From the NCBI GenBank assembly GCA_036277235.1, contig DASUNJ010000443.1, positions 1-27,522 on the forward strand: a DNA stretch of 27,522 nt, read 5' to 3'. The position numbers and the translations under genes are program-made. Below are positions 1 through 7,073 of the stretch, piece after piece (positions within the stretch are counted from its first letter, which is position 1; every line of letters begins with the position of its first letter). The stretch is from DATMER01 sp036277235 (GTDB taxonomy: Bacteria; Acidobacteriota; Thermoanaerobaculia; Multivoradales; UBA5704). The notes below the pieces were generated by a model, which saw only the letters and a list, made by a program, of their open reading frames with translations, did not search any database and had not been told where the DNA came from.

Positions 1-1115
1 TGAAGGCCCTGGGCGCCTCGGCCCTGCTCCGCTGCCGCGGCGGCTGGCCCCGGGGTCCCGAGGACTGGAGCCTGATCCTCACGGGGATCGAAGGCTGTCA
101 TTTACCAGGAATCGCCGTGGTCAAGCTGACCTCGGGCTCGACCGGCGCTCCGCGGGGGATCGCCACCCCGGCCGAGGCCCTGGTGGCGGACGACGCCGCG
201 CTGGCCGCGAGCATGGGGATCCGCGGAGACGACCGCCTCCTTGCCACCATCCCCATGTCCCACTCCTACGGCCTGTCGAGTCTTGCCATGCCGGCCCTGA
301 TGCGTGGAAACCTGCTGATCCTGCCGGACGAGGGGCGCGTCTTCGACCCCCTGGTGGCCGCGGAGCAGACCGGCGCCACCGTCTTTCCCACCGTGCCAGC
401 CGTGCTCGACGCGTTGCTGCGGCTCGCCGATCCCCCGTCCTGGCCCGCGGCGCTCCGGCTGGTGCTGACCGCGGGCGCTCCTCTCTCCCCGGTCACCGCC
501 GGCCGTTTCCGGGAGACCTTCGGCCTGCCGGTCCACGTGTTCTACGGCGCCAGCGAGTGCGGCGGGATCTGCTACGACCGCGAGGGCACGGCCGGCGAGC
601 GGGGCACCGTCGGCACCCCGGTCGAGGGGGTGCGCGTCGAGTTGGAAGAGGGAGGGCTCATCACTGTCCGATCGCAAGCCGTGGCTGCTGGTTACATTCC
701 CGAGGGGGACGACCGCCTCGGTCGCCTCGGTAATGGCCGCTTCGTGGCCGGGGACCTCGCGGAGTGGCGGGACGGCGAGCTGGTCCTGCGCGGCCGGGTG
801 GACGACCTGGTCAACATCAAGGGGAAGAAGGTCAATCCGCGCGAGGTGGAGGCTGTGCTCGCGCAGCTCCCCGGCGTGCGGGAGGTGGCGGTGCTCGGCG
901 TGTGCCTGCCCGACCGCTCGGGCGAAGTACTCCGGGCCGTGGTGGCCTGCCCCCCTGGCAGTCTGACGGCTGCCGAGGTGGTGGCCTGGTGCCGGCCGCG
1001 ACTGTCGCCTCACAAGGTGCCGCGCAGCGTGGTGCTGGTGCCGGAGCTCCCCCGCACCTCACGCGGCAAGCTGGATCGGGGCTCGCTGATGGCAATCCGG
1101 GGGGCGGAGGGGTGA
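1..1115 (+). CDS. AMP-forming acyl/aryl-CoA synthetase (ANL superfamily), 5' truncated
   Basis: The reading frame is open from base 3 and the start lies upstream of the window; about 370 residues are visible. The ANL adenylation signatures appear in order: the P-loop-like TSGSTGAPRG soon after the left edge, YGASECGG (A5), VAGDLA (A7), GRVDDLVNIKGKKVNPREVE (A8 hinge) and PRTSRGKLDR with the A10 catalytic lysine. The family activates a carboxylic acid as an acyl-adenylate and passes it to CoA or a carrier-protein thiol. The substrate cannot be read from sequence. The stop overlaps the GTG of the deacetylase gene, so the two are probably translationally coupled. Similar ligases occur in aryl-polyene and fatty-acid-type clusters, but the upstream genes that would decide this are outside the window. 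Confidence 0.93.
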   Translation, partial: KALGASALLRCRGGWPRGPEDWSLILTGIEGCHLPGIAVVKLTSGSTGAPRGIATPAEALVADDAALAASMGIRGDDRLLATIPMSHSYGLSSLAMPALMRGNLLILPDEGRVFDPLVAAEQTGATVFPTVPAVLDALLRLADPPSWPAALRLVLTAGAPLSPVTAGRFRETFGLPVHVFYGASECGGICYDREGTAGERGTVGTPVEGVRVELEEGGLITVRSQAVAAGYIPEGDDRLGRLGNGRFVAGDLAEWRDGELVLRGRVDDLVNIKGKKVNPREVEAVLAQLPGVREVAVLGVCLPDRSGEVLRAVVACPPGSLTAAEVVAWCRPRLSPHKVPRSVVLVPELPRTSRGKLDRGSLMAIRGAEG

Positions 1116-1894
1116 GCCGCTCCTACCGCCCAACCCCGCTCCTGGCCGGCGCGGCCGCCCTCCATGCCGCCGGGGCCGTGGCGCTCGCCGTGGCTCCCCG
1201 CCACTGGCCGGCGGTCGCGGGAACCCTCTTCGCGAGCCACGTGGTGCTCGCCGGGATCAGCCTCTGGCCGCAGAGCCGCCTCTTCGGCCCGAACCGGAGC
1301 CGGCTGCCCGAGGACGCGGCCCGCCGCGGGGAGGTGGCCCTGACCTTCGACGACGGCCCCGACCCCGAGATCACCCCCCGGGTGCTCGATCTCCTGGACC
1401 GCGCCGGCGCGAAGGCCACCTTCTTCTGCATCGGCCGCAGGGTAGAGGCCTGCCCGGATCTCGCGGCCGAGATCGTCCGCCGGGGGCACGGGATCGAGAA
1501 CCACACCTGGTCCCACCCCCACACCTTCGCCTGGTACATGCCTCCAGCCCAGAGGCGGGAAATGCTCCGCGCCCAGGAGGCGATCGAGCGGGCGGCCGGC
1601 CGCGCCCCGAGCCTGTTCCGTCCACCGGCCGGCTTCCGCAACCCGCTCACCGAGCGGGAGCTCTTCCACGCCGGTCTGACCCTGGCCTCGTGGACCCGGC
1701 GCGGCTACGACACGGTCGTGCGCGAGCCGCGGGAGATCCTCCGCCGTCTTCTCAAGGGGCTGTCCGCGGGAGACGTCCTGCTCCTCCATGACGGCTCGGC
1801 GGTGACCGGGGGAGGAAATCCGGTGGTGCTGGAGGTGCTCCCACCCCTGCTGGAGGAGCTTGCCGCCCGCAGCCTGAAACCGGTGCCCTTGTGA
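1112..1894 (+). CDS. Polysaccharide deacetylase (NodB homology domain, CE4)
   Basis: This 260-residue protein starts at GTG 1112, overlapping the previous stop (GTGA) and preceded by the purine-rich GGGCGGAGGG. Residues 8-55 are hydrophobic and read as one or two N-terminal membrane segments. The NodB domain follows: motif 1 LTFDDGP with D80/D81, motif 2 HTWSH with metal ligands H131 and H135, motif 3 FRPPAG near 169-174, and a C-terminal LLHD with H226. These are the metal and catalytic positions of CE4 enzymes, which remove N-acetyl groups from chitin, peptidoglycan or related glycans. With a membrane anchor it probably works at the cell envelope. Its place between a CoA ligase and a DUF2062-methyltransferase suggests a role in making an envelope lipid or glycan, which is inference. 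Confidence 0.93.
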   Translation: MSRSYRPTPLLAGAAALHAAGAVALAVAPRHWPAVAGTLFASHVVLAGISLWPQSRLFGPNRSRLPEDAARRGEVALTFDDGPDPEITPRVLDLLDRAGAKATFFCIGRRVEACPDLAAEIVRRGHGIENHTWSHPHTFAWYMPPAQRREMLRAQEAIERAAGRAPSLFRPPAGFRNPLTERELFHAGLTLASWTRRGYDTVVREPREILRRLLKGLSAGDVLLLHDGSAVTGGGNPVVLEVLPPLLEELAARSLKPVPL

Positions 1895-3006
1895 CCCGCA
1901 AGCTCCGGGAGCTGCTCTATCGCCTGCGCACCGAGGGAGATACGCCGGGGCGCCAGGCCGGGGCGGTCGCGCTGGGCGTGCTCATCGGCTGCTCGCCGTT
2001 CTACGGCCTCCACCTGGCCCTCTGCGTGGTCTTCGCCCGCCTGCTGCGCCTGAACCGCGCCCTCACCTACCTGGCCGCGCACGTCAGCCTGCCCGGTCTG
2101 TGGCCTCTCCTGGTCTTCGGCGAGATCCAGGCCGGCCGCTGGCTGCGCGGCGGCGGACGGCTGCCGATCCGCCCCTCGGAGCTGCGCCAGCTCGACCCGT
2201 GGCAATTCGGGGTGGACCTCCTGGTGGGTAGCGCAATCGTCGGAGTCGCGCTGGCGATCCCCCTGGCCCTGCTCACCTTTCGGGCGGCCCGGGCCCGGCG
2301 CAAGGCGCCCGCGGTCCACGACCTGATCGAGGAGGCCGCGTACCGCTACCTGGAGAGCGGCATGTTCCATTGGGAGTTCGCCCGCGGCAAGCTGCGCCAC
2401 GACCCGGTCTACCTCCAGCTCCTGCAGCGCGGGCTGCTTCCGGAGGAGGGCAGGCTTCTGGACCTGGGCTGCGGCCGGGGCATCCTGCTGTCGCTGCTGG
2501 TCACGGCGCGCGAGCGGCTCGCCCGCGGGCTTTACCCTGAAGGCTGGCCGCCGCCGTCCCGCATGGCGCTGACCGGCATCGAGAGTAGTCGCCAAGCTGC
2601 CACCGCCGCCCGGAACGCCCTGGGAGCCGAAGCGGAGATCCAGGTGGCCGACCTCGTGGACGCTCCGCTCCCCCCCGCCCGCGCCGCGCTTCTCCTCGAT
2701 GTCCTGCACTACCTGCCGGCGCCGGCCCAGGAAGAGCTGCTCGCCCGTATGGCCGCAGCGCTGGAGCCCGGGGGGCTCCTCCTCATCCGCGACGCGGACG
2801 CCGCGGGCGGCTGGCGGTTCACGGCCACCCGGATCCAGGAGCGCGCCTGCGCTCTCGCCCGCCGCCACTGGAAGCAGCGGTTCCACTACCGCAGCGCCGC
2901 CGAATGGCGGCGGCTTCTGGAGGCGACCGGCTTCCAGGTCGACGTCGAGCCCATGGCGGAGGGCACCCCCTACGCCAACGTCCTCCTCGCGGCGAGACGA
3001 AGTTGA
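1891..3006 (+). CDS. DUF2062 membrane domain fused to SAM-dependent methyltransferase
   Basis: This protein has 371 residues and starts at GTG 1891, overlapping the deacetylase stop by four bases. Residues 1-137 match the DUF2062 pattern: a basic amphipathic start, GVLIGCSPFYGLHLAL near 29-44, a second hydrophobic hairpin around 60-78 and a membrane segment at 108-130. After a basic linker (RAARARRK), residues 145-371 form a class I methyltransferase fold with the glycine-rich SAM loop LLDLGCGRG at 189-197, an acidic strand-2 end (TGIESS) and the post-motif ALLLDVLHYLPAPAQEELL. DUF2062 is usually a stand-alone membrane protein next to glycosyltransferases, so the fusion would tether a small-molecule or lipid methyltransferase to the membrane. 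The substrate is unknown. It is the last gene of the overlapping operon. Confidence 0.9.
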   Translation: MTRKLRELLYRLRTEGDTPGRQAGAVALGVLIGCSPFYGLHLALCVVFARLLRLNRALTYLAAHVSLPGLWPLLVFGEIQAGRWLRGGGRLPIRPSELRQLDPWQFGVDLLVGSAIVGVALAIPLALLTFRAARARRKAPAVHDLIEEAAYRYLESGMFHWEFARGKLRHDPVYLQLLQRGLLPEEGRLLDLGCGRGILLSLLVTARERLARGLYPEGWPPPSRMALTGIESSRQAATAARNALGAEAEIQVADLVDAPLPPARAALLLDVLHYLPAPAQEELLARMAAALEPGGLLLIRDADAAGGWRFTATRIQERACALARRHWKQRFHYRSAAEWRRLLEATGFQVDVEPMAEGTPYANVLLAARRS

Positions 3007-3017
3007 GGACCGTTGTC

Positions 3018-3079
3018 AAAAAAAAACCTCCAGCGGCAACTTATATAGGTAGACACCCGGAGGGAGGTTGTTTTCTTTT
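3018..3079 (+). promoter_or_regulatory. Hairpin that can mask the Shine-Dalgarno of the Cys-rich gene (or attenuator/terminator)
   Basis: AACCTCC at 3025-3031, at the end of a run of nine A, is the exact complement of GGAGGTT at 3063-3069. The A run can extend the pairing with the T-rich tract 3071-3079 across one bulged G. The 31-base loop is relatively AT-rich and contains TTATATAGG. The 3' arm overlaps the strong Shine-Dalgarno GGAGGGAGG (3059-3067) ahead of the proposed TTG start at 3078. The pairing could therefore hide the ribosome site, or with its U-tract act as a terminator for the upstream operon. The complementarity is seen; the function is inferred. Confidence 0.4.
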
Positions 3080-3506
3080 GGTTGCAATTCCGCTGGAAAA
3101 GCGAGAGTCGAGTCTTTGCCCCGCGGCTCGCTGTGAGCCGGGGGCCCATCTTGTAGGCGTCGTGCAGCCCAGCGGGAGGGTGGCCTTCCTGCCGCCGGGG
3201 GCGCGGGTCGACGAGGAGTTCTTCCAGCTCGCCAGCCGTCCCACGTCCACCGTCCGCTTCCGCTACGGCTCCCGCTGCGCGGAGTCGGCCTGCGCCCACT
3301 GGCGGGGCCAGAGTTGCGCCGCCCTCGACGAGGTCCGCGCCCATCTCGCCCCGTTCGCCCAGACCTCCTCGGCGAGCTGCTCGATCCGGCCGCAATGCCG
3401 CTGGCACCAGCAGGCGGGGGACGCCGCGTGCGCGGTTTGCCCGCTCGTCACCGGCGAGATGATGGCGGTCGAGGAAGAACGGCCCGTGCCCTGCGGCCTT
3501 CGCTGA
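3078..3506 (+). CDS. Conserved Cys-rich hypothetical protein, possibly metal-binding
   Basis: About 142 residues from a TTG start at 3078, ten bases after GGAGGGAGG. A later GTG at 3162 is possible but would drop the first cysteine pair. Cysteines come in groups: CPAARC near residues 14-19, RCAESACAHWRGQSC in the middle, and CSIRPQC...ACAVCP near the end, separated by GAHLVGVVQPSGRVAFLPPG and an FFQLASR stretch. The regular spacing and the tryptophan/histidine within the Cys clusters suggest zinc or iron-sulfur binding. I do not recognise a named family and propose no reaction. Codon use and GC fit the host. The next gene follows on the same strand after 64 bases. Confidence 0.62.
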   Translation: MVAIPLEKRESSLCPAARCEPGAHLVGVVQPSGRVAFLPPGARVDEEFFQLASRPTSTVRFRYGSRCAESACAHWRGQSCAALDEVRAHLAPFAQTSSASCSIRPQCRWHQQAGDAACAVCPLVTGEMMAVEEERPVPCGLR

Positions 3507-3540
3507 ACGGCTGACCTCCTTGCGTTGCAGCCCGCGTCGT

Positions 3541-3559
3541 GTTGCAATCCCCTTGCAAC
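3541..3559 (+). promoter_or_regulatory. Perfect 7-bp inverted repeat just ahead of the winged-helix gene
   Basis: GTTGCAA (3541-3547), loop TCCCC, TTGCAAC (3553-3559) form a perfect palindrome that ends directly beside the AGGAG ribosome site (3560-3564) of the gene at 3571. Related GTTGCA words occur nearby at 3081 and about 3525. As DNA it could be an operator, for example for the adjacent helix-turn-helix-like protein; as RNA a hairpin next to the ribosome site. Confidence 0.4.
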
Positions 3560-3570
3560 AGGAGCAACCC

Positions 3571-3978
3571 ATGACACGCGACGAGTACGAGGCGCACCGG
3601 CGCCGGCTCGCAGACGAGCTGCGCGCGGCCATCGAGCTGGCGGAAGAGGGGCATCGCGCCCGGATGCAGGCCCTGGACCTGGCCTGGCAGGCGGCAGCGC
3701 CGGGCGTCCCCTTGCCCGCAGGTACCCCGAAACCCGTGGCGAAGCGCCACCGCCGTCCGGGTGAGCTGACCGCGGAGATCCGCGGCCTTCTCCCCCGGCT
3801 GCCCCAGGTGTTCAGCAAGGAAGACCTTCTCCCTCTCTTCGCCGAGCCTCCCGAGCGCGCCTCCCTGTTCCGTGCCCTGCAGGAGCTGATCTGGGACGGC
3901 TTCCTCAGGCAGGAGCAGCGCGGCCGGGGGAGAAACGCAACGACGTACCGCCAGACTCCTCGAACGCAGAGCACCTGA
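3571..3978 (+). CDS. Small protein with coiled-coil start and winged-helix-like C-terminus, hypothetical
   Basis: This 135-residue protein starts at ATG 3571, six bases after AGGAG. Residues 1-45 are charged and helical (RDEYEAHRRRLADELRAAIE), consistent with a coiled coil. A Pro/Ala linker and a basic patch (KPVAKRHRR) follow. Residues 66-130 contain ELTAEIRGLLPRL, FSKEDLLPLF, RASLFRALQELIWDGFLRQ and a Gly/Arg wing (RGRGRNATTY), the order of a winged helix: helix 1, helix 2, recognition helix, beta wing. A DNA-binding role is inferred; no named family is recognised. It lies between a palindromic candidate operator and array A, so it could be a regulator or act on those repeats, but nothing in the sequence proves either. 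Confidence 0.72.
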   Translation: MTRDEYEAHRRRLADELRAAIELAEEGHRARMQALDLAWQAAAPGVPLPAGTPKPVAKRHRRPGELTAEIRGLLPRLPQVFSKEDLLPLFAEPPERASLFRALQELIWDGFLRQEQRGRGRNATTYRQTPRTQST

Positions 3979-4048
3979 GCCGACGCGCCGCTGTCGAGAG
4001 CGGGGATGGCGCGGTGCCTCTCGCGCAGCCGGCGGAGTCCGCCTGCAA

Positions 4049-4384
4049 CGCTGCGGCATGGGGAACGGGAGCCGTGCACCGGGGCACGGTGTCTCTGCAC
4101 CGGTGCACAGCGTCTCTGCCATGGGGAATAGCGTCTCGGCACCGGTCCTCTGTGTCTCAGCACCGGTGCACGGCGTCTCAGTCCTGGTGCATAGCGTCTC
4201 AGCACCGGTGCGCAGCGTCTCGGCACCGGTGCATGGCGTCTCTGCCACGGTGCCCGGCGTCTCGGCACCGGTGCGCGGCGTCTCGGCACCGGTGCGCGGC
4301 GTCTCGGCTACGGTGCATTGCGGCTCTGTCAGGGTGCGCGGCGTCTCCGCCGCGGGGCAGGATGCTCCGGCCCTGGAGCGCGGC
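4049..4384. repeat. Array A: about 16 tandem 21-bp units with palindromic core
   Basis: From 4091 the sequence repeats every 21 bases without indels to about 4384; two poorer units precede it from 4049. Each unit begins GTCTC (positions 4091, 4112, 4133, 4154, 4175, 4196, 4217, 4238, 4259, 4280, 4301), then a core usually containing GCACCGGTGC, itself a perfect palindrome, then a short GC-rich tail ending in GGC or AGC. The units at 4259 and 4280 are identical; edge units are degenerate. The best core, TGCACCGGTGCA (4096-4107), is a 12-bp perfect palindrome. Because 21 is a multiple of three, most frames are open and encode heptapeptide repeats such as VSAPVRG; I treat those as by-products. 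There are no unique spacers, so this is not a CRISPR. Confidence 0.9.
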
Positions 4385-4427
4385 GTTGCGGGCAGGCTGC
4401 CGGATCAGCGCGGCGGCTGCCCCGGGT

Positions 4428-4569
4428 GGGTGGGTCCCTCCCCCCTGGGAGGGCGGCGGTTGGGAACGGGGGGAGGCTAGGAGGGGGGTGTTGCGCGCTT
4501 GCCACGAGCTTTATCGATGTCGGAGCTCCCCCCTCCTAACCTCCCCTCCCCGGGGGGAGGGACCCACCC
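4428..4569. repeat. 142-bp extended inverted repeat (MITE/REP-like)
   Basis: The outer arms GGGTGGGTCCCTCCCCCC (4428-4445) and 4552-4569 are perfect 18-bp inverted copies. Inner arms 4470-4488 and 4528-4546 pair 18 of 19 (one C/A mismatch). The centre, about 39 bases, is less GC-rich and contains TTTATCGATG. It sits between a plus-strand gene and the converging M16 operon, so it may stop transcription from both sides. G/C-rich palindromes of this look are commonly dispersed intergenic repeats; whether this one is multicopy cannot be seen here. Confidence 0.75.
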
Positions 4570-4608
4570 TCCCAAGGCGTTTTCGACAAAGTTAGCGCCT
4601 ATGGGAGG
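4568..4608. terminator. Hairpin downstream of the M16 operon, possible terminator
   Basis: CCTCCCAAGGCG (4568-4579) pairs with CGCCTATGGGAGG (4596-4608) as a 12-bp helix with one bulged A. The loop of 16 bases contains TTTTCG. It lies 31 bases beyond the stop of the minus-strand M16 gene. On the minus strand the following bases are GGGTGGGTCC rather than a T-run, so it is not a textbook intrinsic terminator, but it could cap and stabilise the operon mRNA 3' end. Confidence 0.35.
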
Positions 4609-4639
4609 AACCCCCCGCCCGGAGCGCAAGCATCGGTAA

Positions 4640-5869
4640 TCAGCGCGGCGGCTGCCCCGGCAGACCGACCGTCACCCGCAGCTCATCCGGCCGCACGTGG
4701 CGCCGGGCCGCGGCTTCGACCGCGGCCCTGTCGAGCGCGGCCAGCTCGGCCTTGCGTTGCCCGGGGTCGTCCAGCGGCAGTCCGTAGTGCTCGGCTTCCA
4801 CAAGAATGTCGGCCCACTGGCGGGCGGTCTCGCGCCGGAAGGGCTCGCGGCCGAGCAGGTAGGCGCGCGCCTCCTCCAGCTCCGACTCCTCGATCCCCCC
4901 CTCCACCAGACGCGTGATCTCCTCGACCACACCGAGCCGGGCGCGCTCCACCGTGGCCGGCGAGGTGCCCACGTAGGCCACGAGCCGGCCGGGATCGAGC
5001 CCGGCACCCGACACCACCTGGGCGTGCGCGCTATAGGCGAGCCCTTCGCTCTCCCGGATGCGATTGGGGATGCGCCCGGTCAGGCCGGCGCCCGAGCCCA
5101 GGATCACGGCCAGCACTTCGAGCGCCGTGTAGTCCGGATGGCGCCGCGGCACGGTCAGGTGCCCGATGTAGAGGTGGGCCTGGTCCTCGGCCTCGGTTTC
5201 CACCCGGCGGAGCTCGGACGTGCCCACCGGCGCCAGCGGGTCGGGCAGCGGCGCCTCCCCCGCGGACAGGCCGGAGAAGAGCGACGCCAGCTTGCGGTGG
5301 ACCGCCTCCTCGTCCACCACCCCGGCCACGCAGGCCGTGAGGCCGTTGCCCAGAGCGCGGGCATGGAAGCCGGCGCAGTCGTCCGGCGTCAGCCGCAACA
5401 GGCTCTCCGTGTCGCCGTGAAGGGGCCGGCTGCGGGGATGGGGCGTGTAGAGCTGATCCAGGAACGCCCAGAGGGTCTTGACCTCGGGCTGGTCCGCGAG
5501 GCTCTCCAGCTCCGCCGCCGCCTGCTTCGCCAGCCAGGTGCAGCGGTCCTCGGGGAACGACGGGGCCAACAACAGCTCCGCGGCCCACTCCAGGGCCAGC
5601 TCCCAGTCCCGGGCCAGGGCGTCCACCGCCACGCCGTGACACTCGAAGGTGCCGTAGCTGGAGAGGACCATCCCCTTGCCCTCGGCCTCGTCGGCGATGC
5701 GCAGCCAGTCGCGCTGCCGGGTGCCTTCGCTGAGCATCCGCCCGGTGAGGAGCGCCTGTCCCGGGACCGGCTCCACCCGCGCGCCGGCCCGCACGCCGAC
5801 GCGGACCGCCACCACCGGCGCACCCTCCACCCGCCGCACGCGCACGGCCAATCCCTGGCGCCCGTTCAT
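4640..5869 (-). CDS. M16 family peptidase-like subunit without catalytic motif
   Basis: This 409-residue protein starts at ATG 5869, overlapping the stop of the aminotransferase gene by four bases. The fold is that of M16B proteins: an N-terminal beta-strand region (LAVRVRRVEGAPVVAVRVGVRAGARVE, with the usual early strand pattern), FLDQLYTPHPRSRPLHGDTESLLRLT, then the second-half features LYIGHLTVPRRHPDYTALEVLAVILGSG and GRIPNRIRESEGLAYSAHA. The HxxEH zinc site is absent; the equivalent position reads TRQRDWLRIADEAEGKG. In bacterial M16B peptidases an active and an inactive subunit commonly form a heterodimer, so this is probably the partner of the active protein two genes upstream (7074-8351). 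No signal peptide is evident, so it is probably cytoplasmic. Confidence 0.9.
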   Translation of the reverse strand: MNGRQGLAVRVRRVEGAPVVAVRVGVRAGARVEPVPGQALLTGRMLSEGTRQRDWLRIADEAEGKGMVLSSYGTFECHGVAVDALARDWELALEWAAELLLAPSFPEDRCTWLAKQAAAELESLADQPEVKTLWAFLDQLYTPHPRSRPLHGDTESLLRLTPDDCAGFHARALGNGLTACVAGVVDEEAVHRKLASLFSGLSAGEAPLPDPLAPVGTSELRRVETEAEDQAHLYIGHLTVPRRHPDYTALEVLAVILGSGAGLTGRIPNRIRESEGLAYSAHAQVVSGAGLDPGRLVAYVGTSPATVERARLGVVEEITRLVEGGIEESELEEARAYLLGREPFRRETARQWADILVEAEHYGLPLDDPGQRKAELAALDRAAVEAAARRHVRPDELRVTVGLPGQPPR

Positions 5870-7068
5870 ACGTCCTGGTCGAGCAGGTTGCCAAGAATTG
5901 CCACGGCCCTGTCGATCTCCTCGCTGGTGTTGTAGTAGTGGGGGGAGATCCGGAGAACGGGGAGAGCCCCCGCCTCCGGCGCATTTTTCGGTCCCTCGCC
6001 CGTCAGGGACACATGGACGTTGACCCCGGCCTGCCGCAGCCGGTGGCCGAGGTCCTCGGTGTCCTTGCCCGTCACCTCCACGGTGGCGATGGCGCAGAGG
6101 CGCGCTCCCCGGTCCGCGACCCGCACCCCCGGCAGGGCTCCCGCCTTCTCCCGCACCTCCGCCGCGAGCTCCACCGCCCTCGCCCCGGTCGCCTCGATCC
6201 CGGCCTCCAGGGCATAGCGCGCCGCCTCCCCCAGCCCCAGGACCAGGGCGTATGGGAACTCCCAGTTCTCGAACCTCCTGGCGTCCGGCGCGAGCAGGTA
6301 GCTCCCGGGGTCCACGAGCCCGGCGCCCTGCATGTCGATGTAGAGCGGGGCGTCGCCACGGGCGAGCGCCCGCTCGGAGACGTAGAGGAAGCCGATGCCC
6401 CGCGGCCCGCGCAGGAACTTGCGCGCGGTCGCCGCCAGGTAGTCGCAGCGCAGGCGCCCGACGTCGACCGGGAGCTGCCCGACCGCCTGGCAGGCGTCGA
6501 CGAGATAAGGCACGCCCGCGGCCTCGCAGACCTCCCCCACCTCCTCCGCGGCCTGGACGAGGCCGGAGTTGGTTGGAATCCAGGTCAGGCTGACGAGCTG
6601 GCAGCGCGGATGGGCCACCAGACGCCGCACCGAGTCGGGATCGACCCCGCCCTCGGGAAGGTCGTCGGCGCGCAGCACCTCGATCCCCAGCCGCCGCGCC
6701 AGGGAGAGGTACATGAGCTGGTTGGACGTGTAGTCGTGGCGGGTGGTCACCAGCACGTCGCCGGGATGGAAGTCGAACGCCGAGAGCGCCTGGGACACGG
6801 CCACGGTGGCGTTCTCGACGATCGCGATCTGGTCCGGTCCGGCCCCGATCACCCGGCCGAGGAGCCCGTGGACCTCCCGCACCCGATCGGCCACCGCGTC
6901 CTCGGCCTCGTAGCCCCCGATCTCCGCCTCCAGGCCGAGATGGTCCCGGATCGCGTTCAGCACAGGATCCGGCATCAGCGCCGCCCCGGCATTGTTGAGA
7001 TGGATCCGCCCCTCGCACCCGGGCGTGTCCCGGCGCCAGCGCCGGATGTCTTCTTCGCTGATGGTCAT
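5866..7068 (-). CDS. Class V aminotransferase-fold PLP enzyme
   Basis: This 400-residue enzyme starts at ATG 7068, five bases after the upstream M16 stop. Features of class V fold-type I PLP enzymes are present: HLNNAGAALMPDPV near 23-36, ENATVAVSQAL (85-95, phosphate-binding turn), an acidic PLP-pyridine ligand in YLVDACQAVGQLPVDV (D191), and the Schiff-base lysine in ATARKFLRGPRGIGFLYV (K217). The family includes cysteine desulfurases, isopenicillin-N-epimerase-like enzymes and C-S lyases such as EgtE. The RKFLRGPRG context and HYYNT near the C-terminus fit the epimerase/lyase-like branch rather than IscS, but the substrate cannot be named. It sits unusually between the two halves of an M16 protease pair, with overlapping or near-overlapping ends, which implies coupled expression. 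Confidence 0.92.
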   Translation of the reverse strand: MTISEEDIRRWRRDTPGCEGRIHLNNAGAALMPDPVLNAIRDHLGLEAEIGGYEAEDAVADRVREVHGLLGRVIGAGPDQIAIVENATVAVSQALSAFDFHPGDVLVTTRHDYTSNQLMYLSLARRLGIEVLRADDLPEGGVDPDSVRRLVAHPRCQLVSLTWIPTNSGLVQAAEEVGEVCEAAGVPYLVDACQAVGQLPVDVGRLRCDYLAATARKFLRGPRGIGFLYVSERALARGDAPLYIDMQGAGLVDPGSYLLAPDARRFENWEFPYALVLGLGEAARYALEAGIEATGARAVELAAEVREKAGALPGVRVADRGARLCAIATVEVTGKDTEDLGHRLRQAGVNVHVSLTGEGPKNAPEAGALPVLRISPHYYNTSEEIDRAVAILGNLLDQDV

Positions 7069-7073
7069 AAAGA

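Larger units (their letters stand above)
4404..4660. repeat. 22-bp direct repeats bounding a GC-rich palindromic element
   Basis: The same 22 bases occur at 4404-4425 and 4639-4660. The right copy is the last six codons and stop (PGQPPR-stop) of the M16 gene on the minus strand; the left copy is an orphan. Between them lie an extended inverted repeat (4428-4569) and a second hairpin (4568-4608). The arrangement looks like insertion of a small non-coding palindromic element at the 3' end of the gene with duplication of that end, or a recombination product of it. Array A ends only 19 bases to the left. Confidence 0.7.

Noticed and set aside
3013..3047. TTGTCA with TATATA as a promoter for the Cys-rich gene
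   Set aside because: The spacing of about 23 bases is outside the usual range; the AT-rich loop alone is not enough.
4058..4480. A 140-codon open frame on the plus strand, and overlapping minus-strand frames, encoding heptapeptide repeats (VSAPVRG-like)
   Set aside because: A 21-base repeat without stop codons opens many frames at once. No ribosome site precedes the start, several frames are equally open, and the palindromic cores explain the pattern better at the nucleic-acid level.
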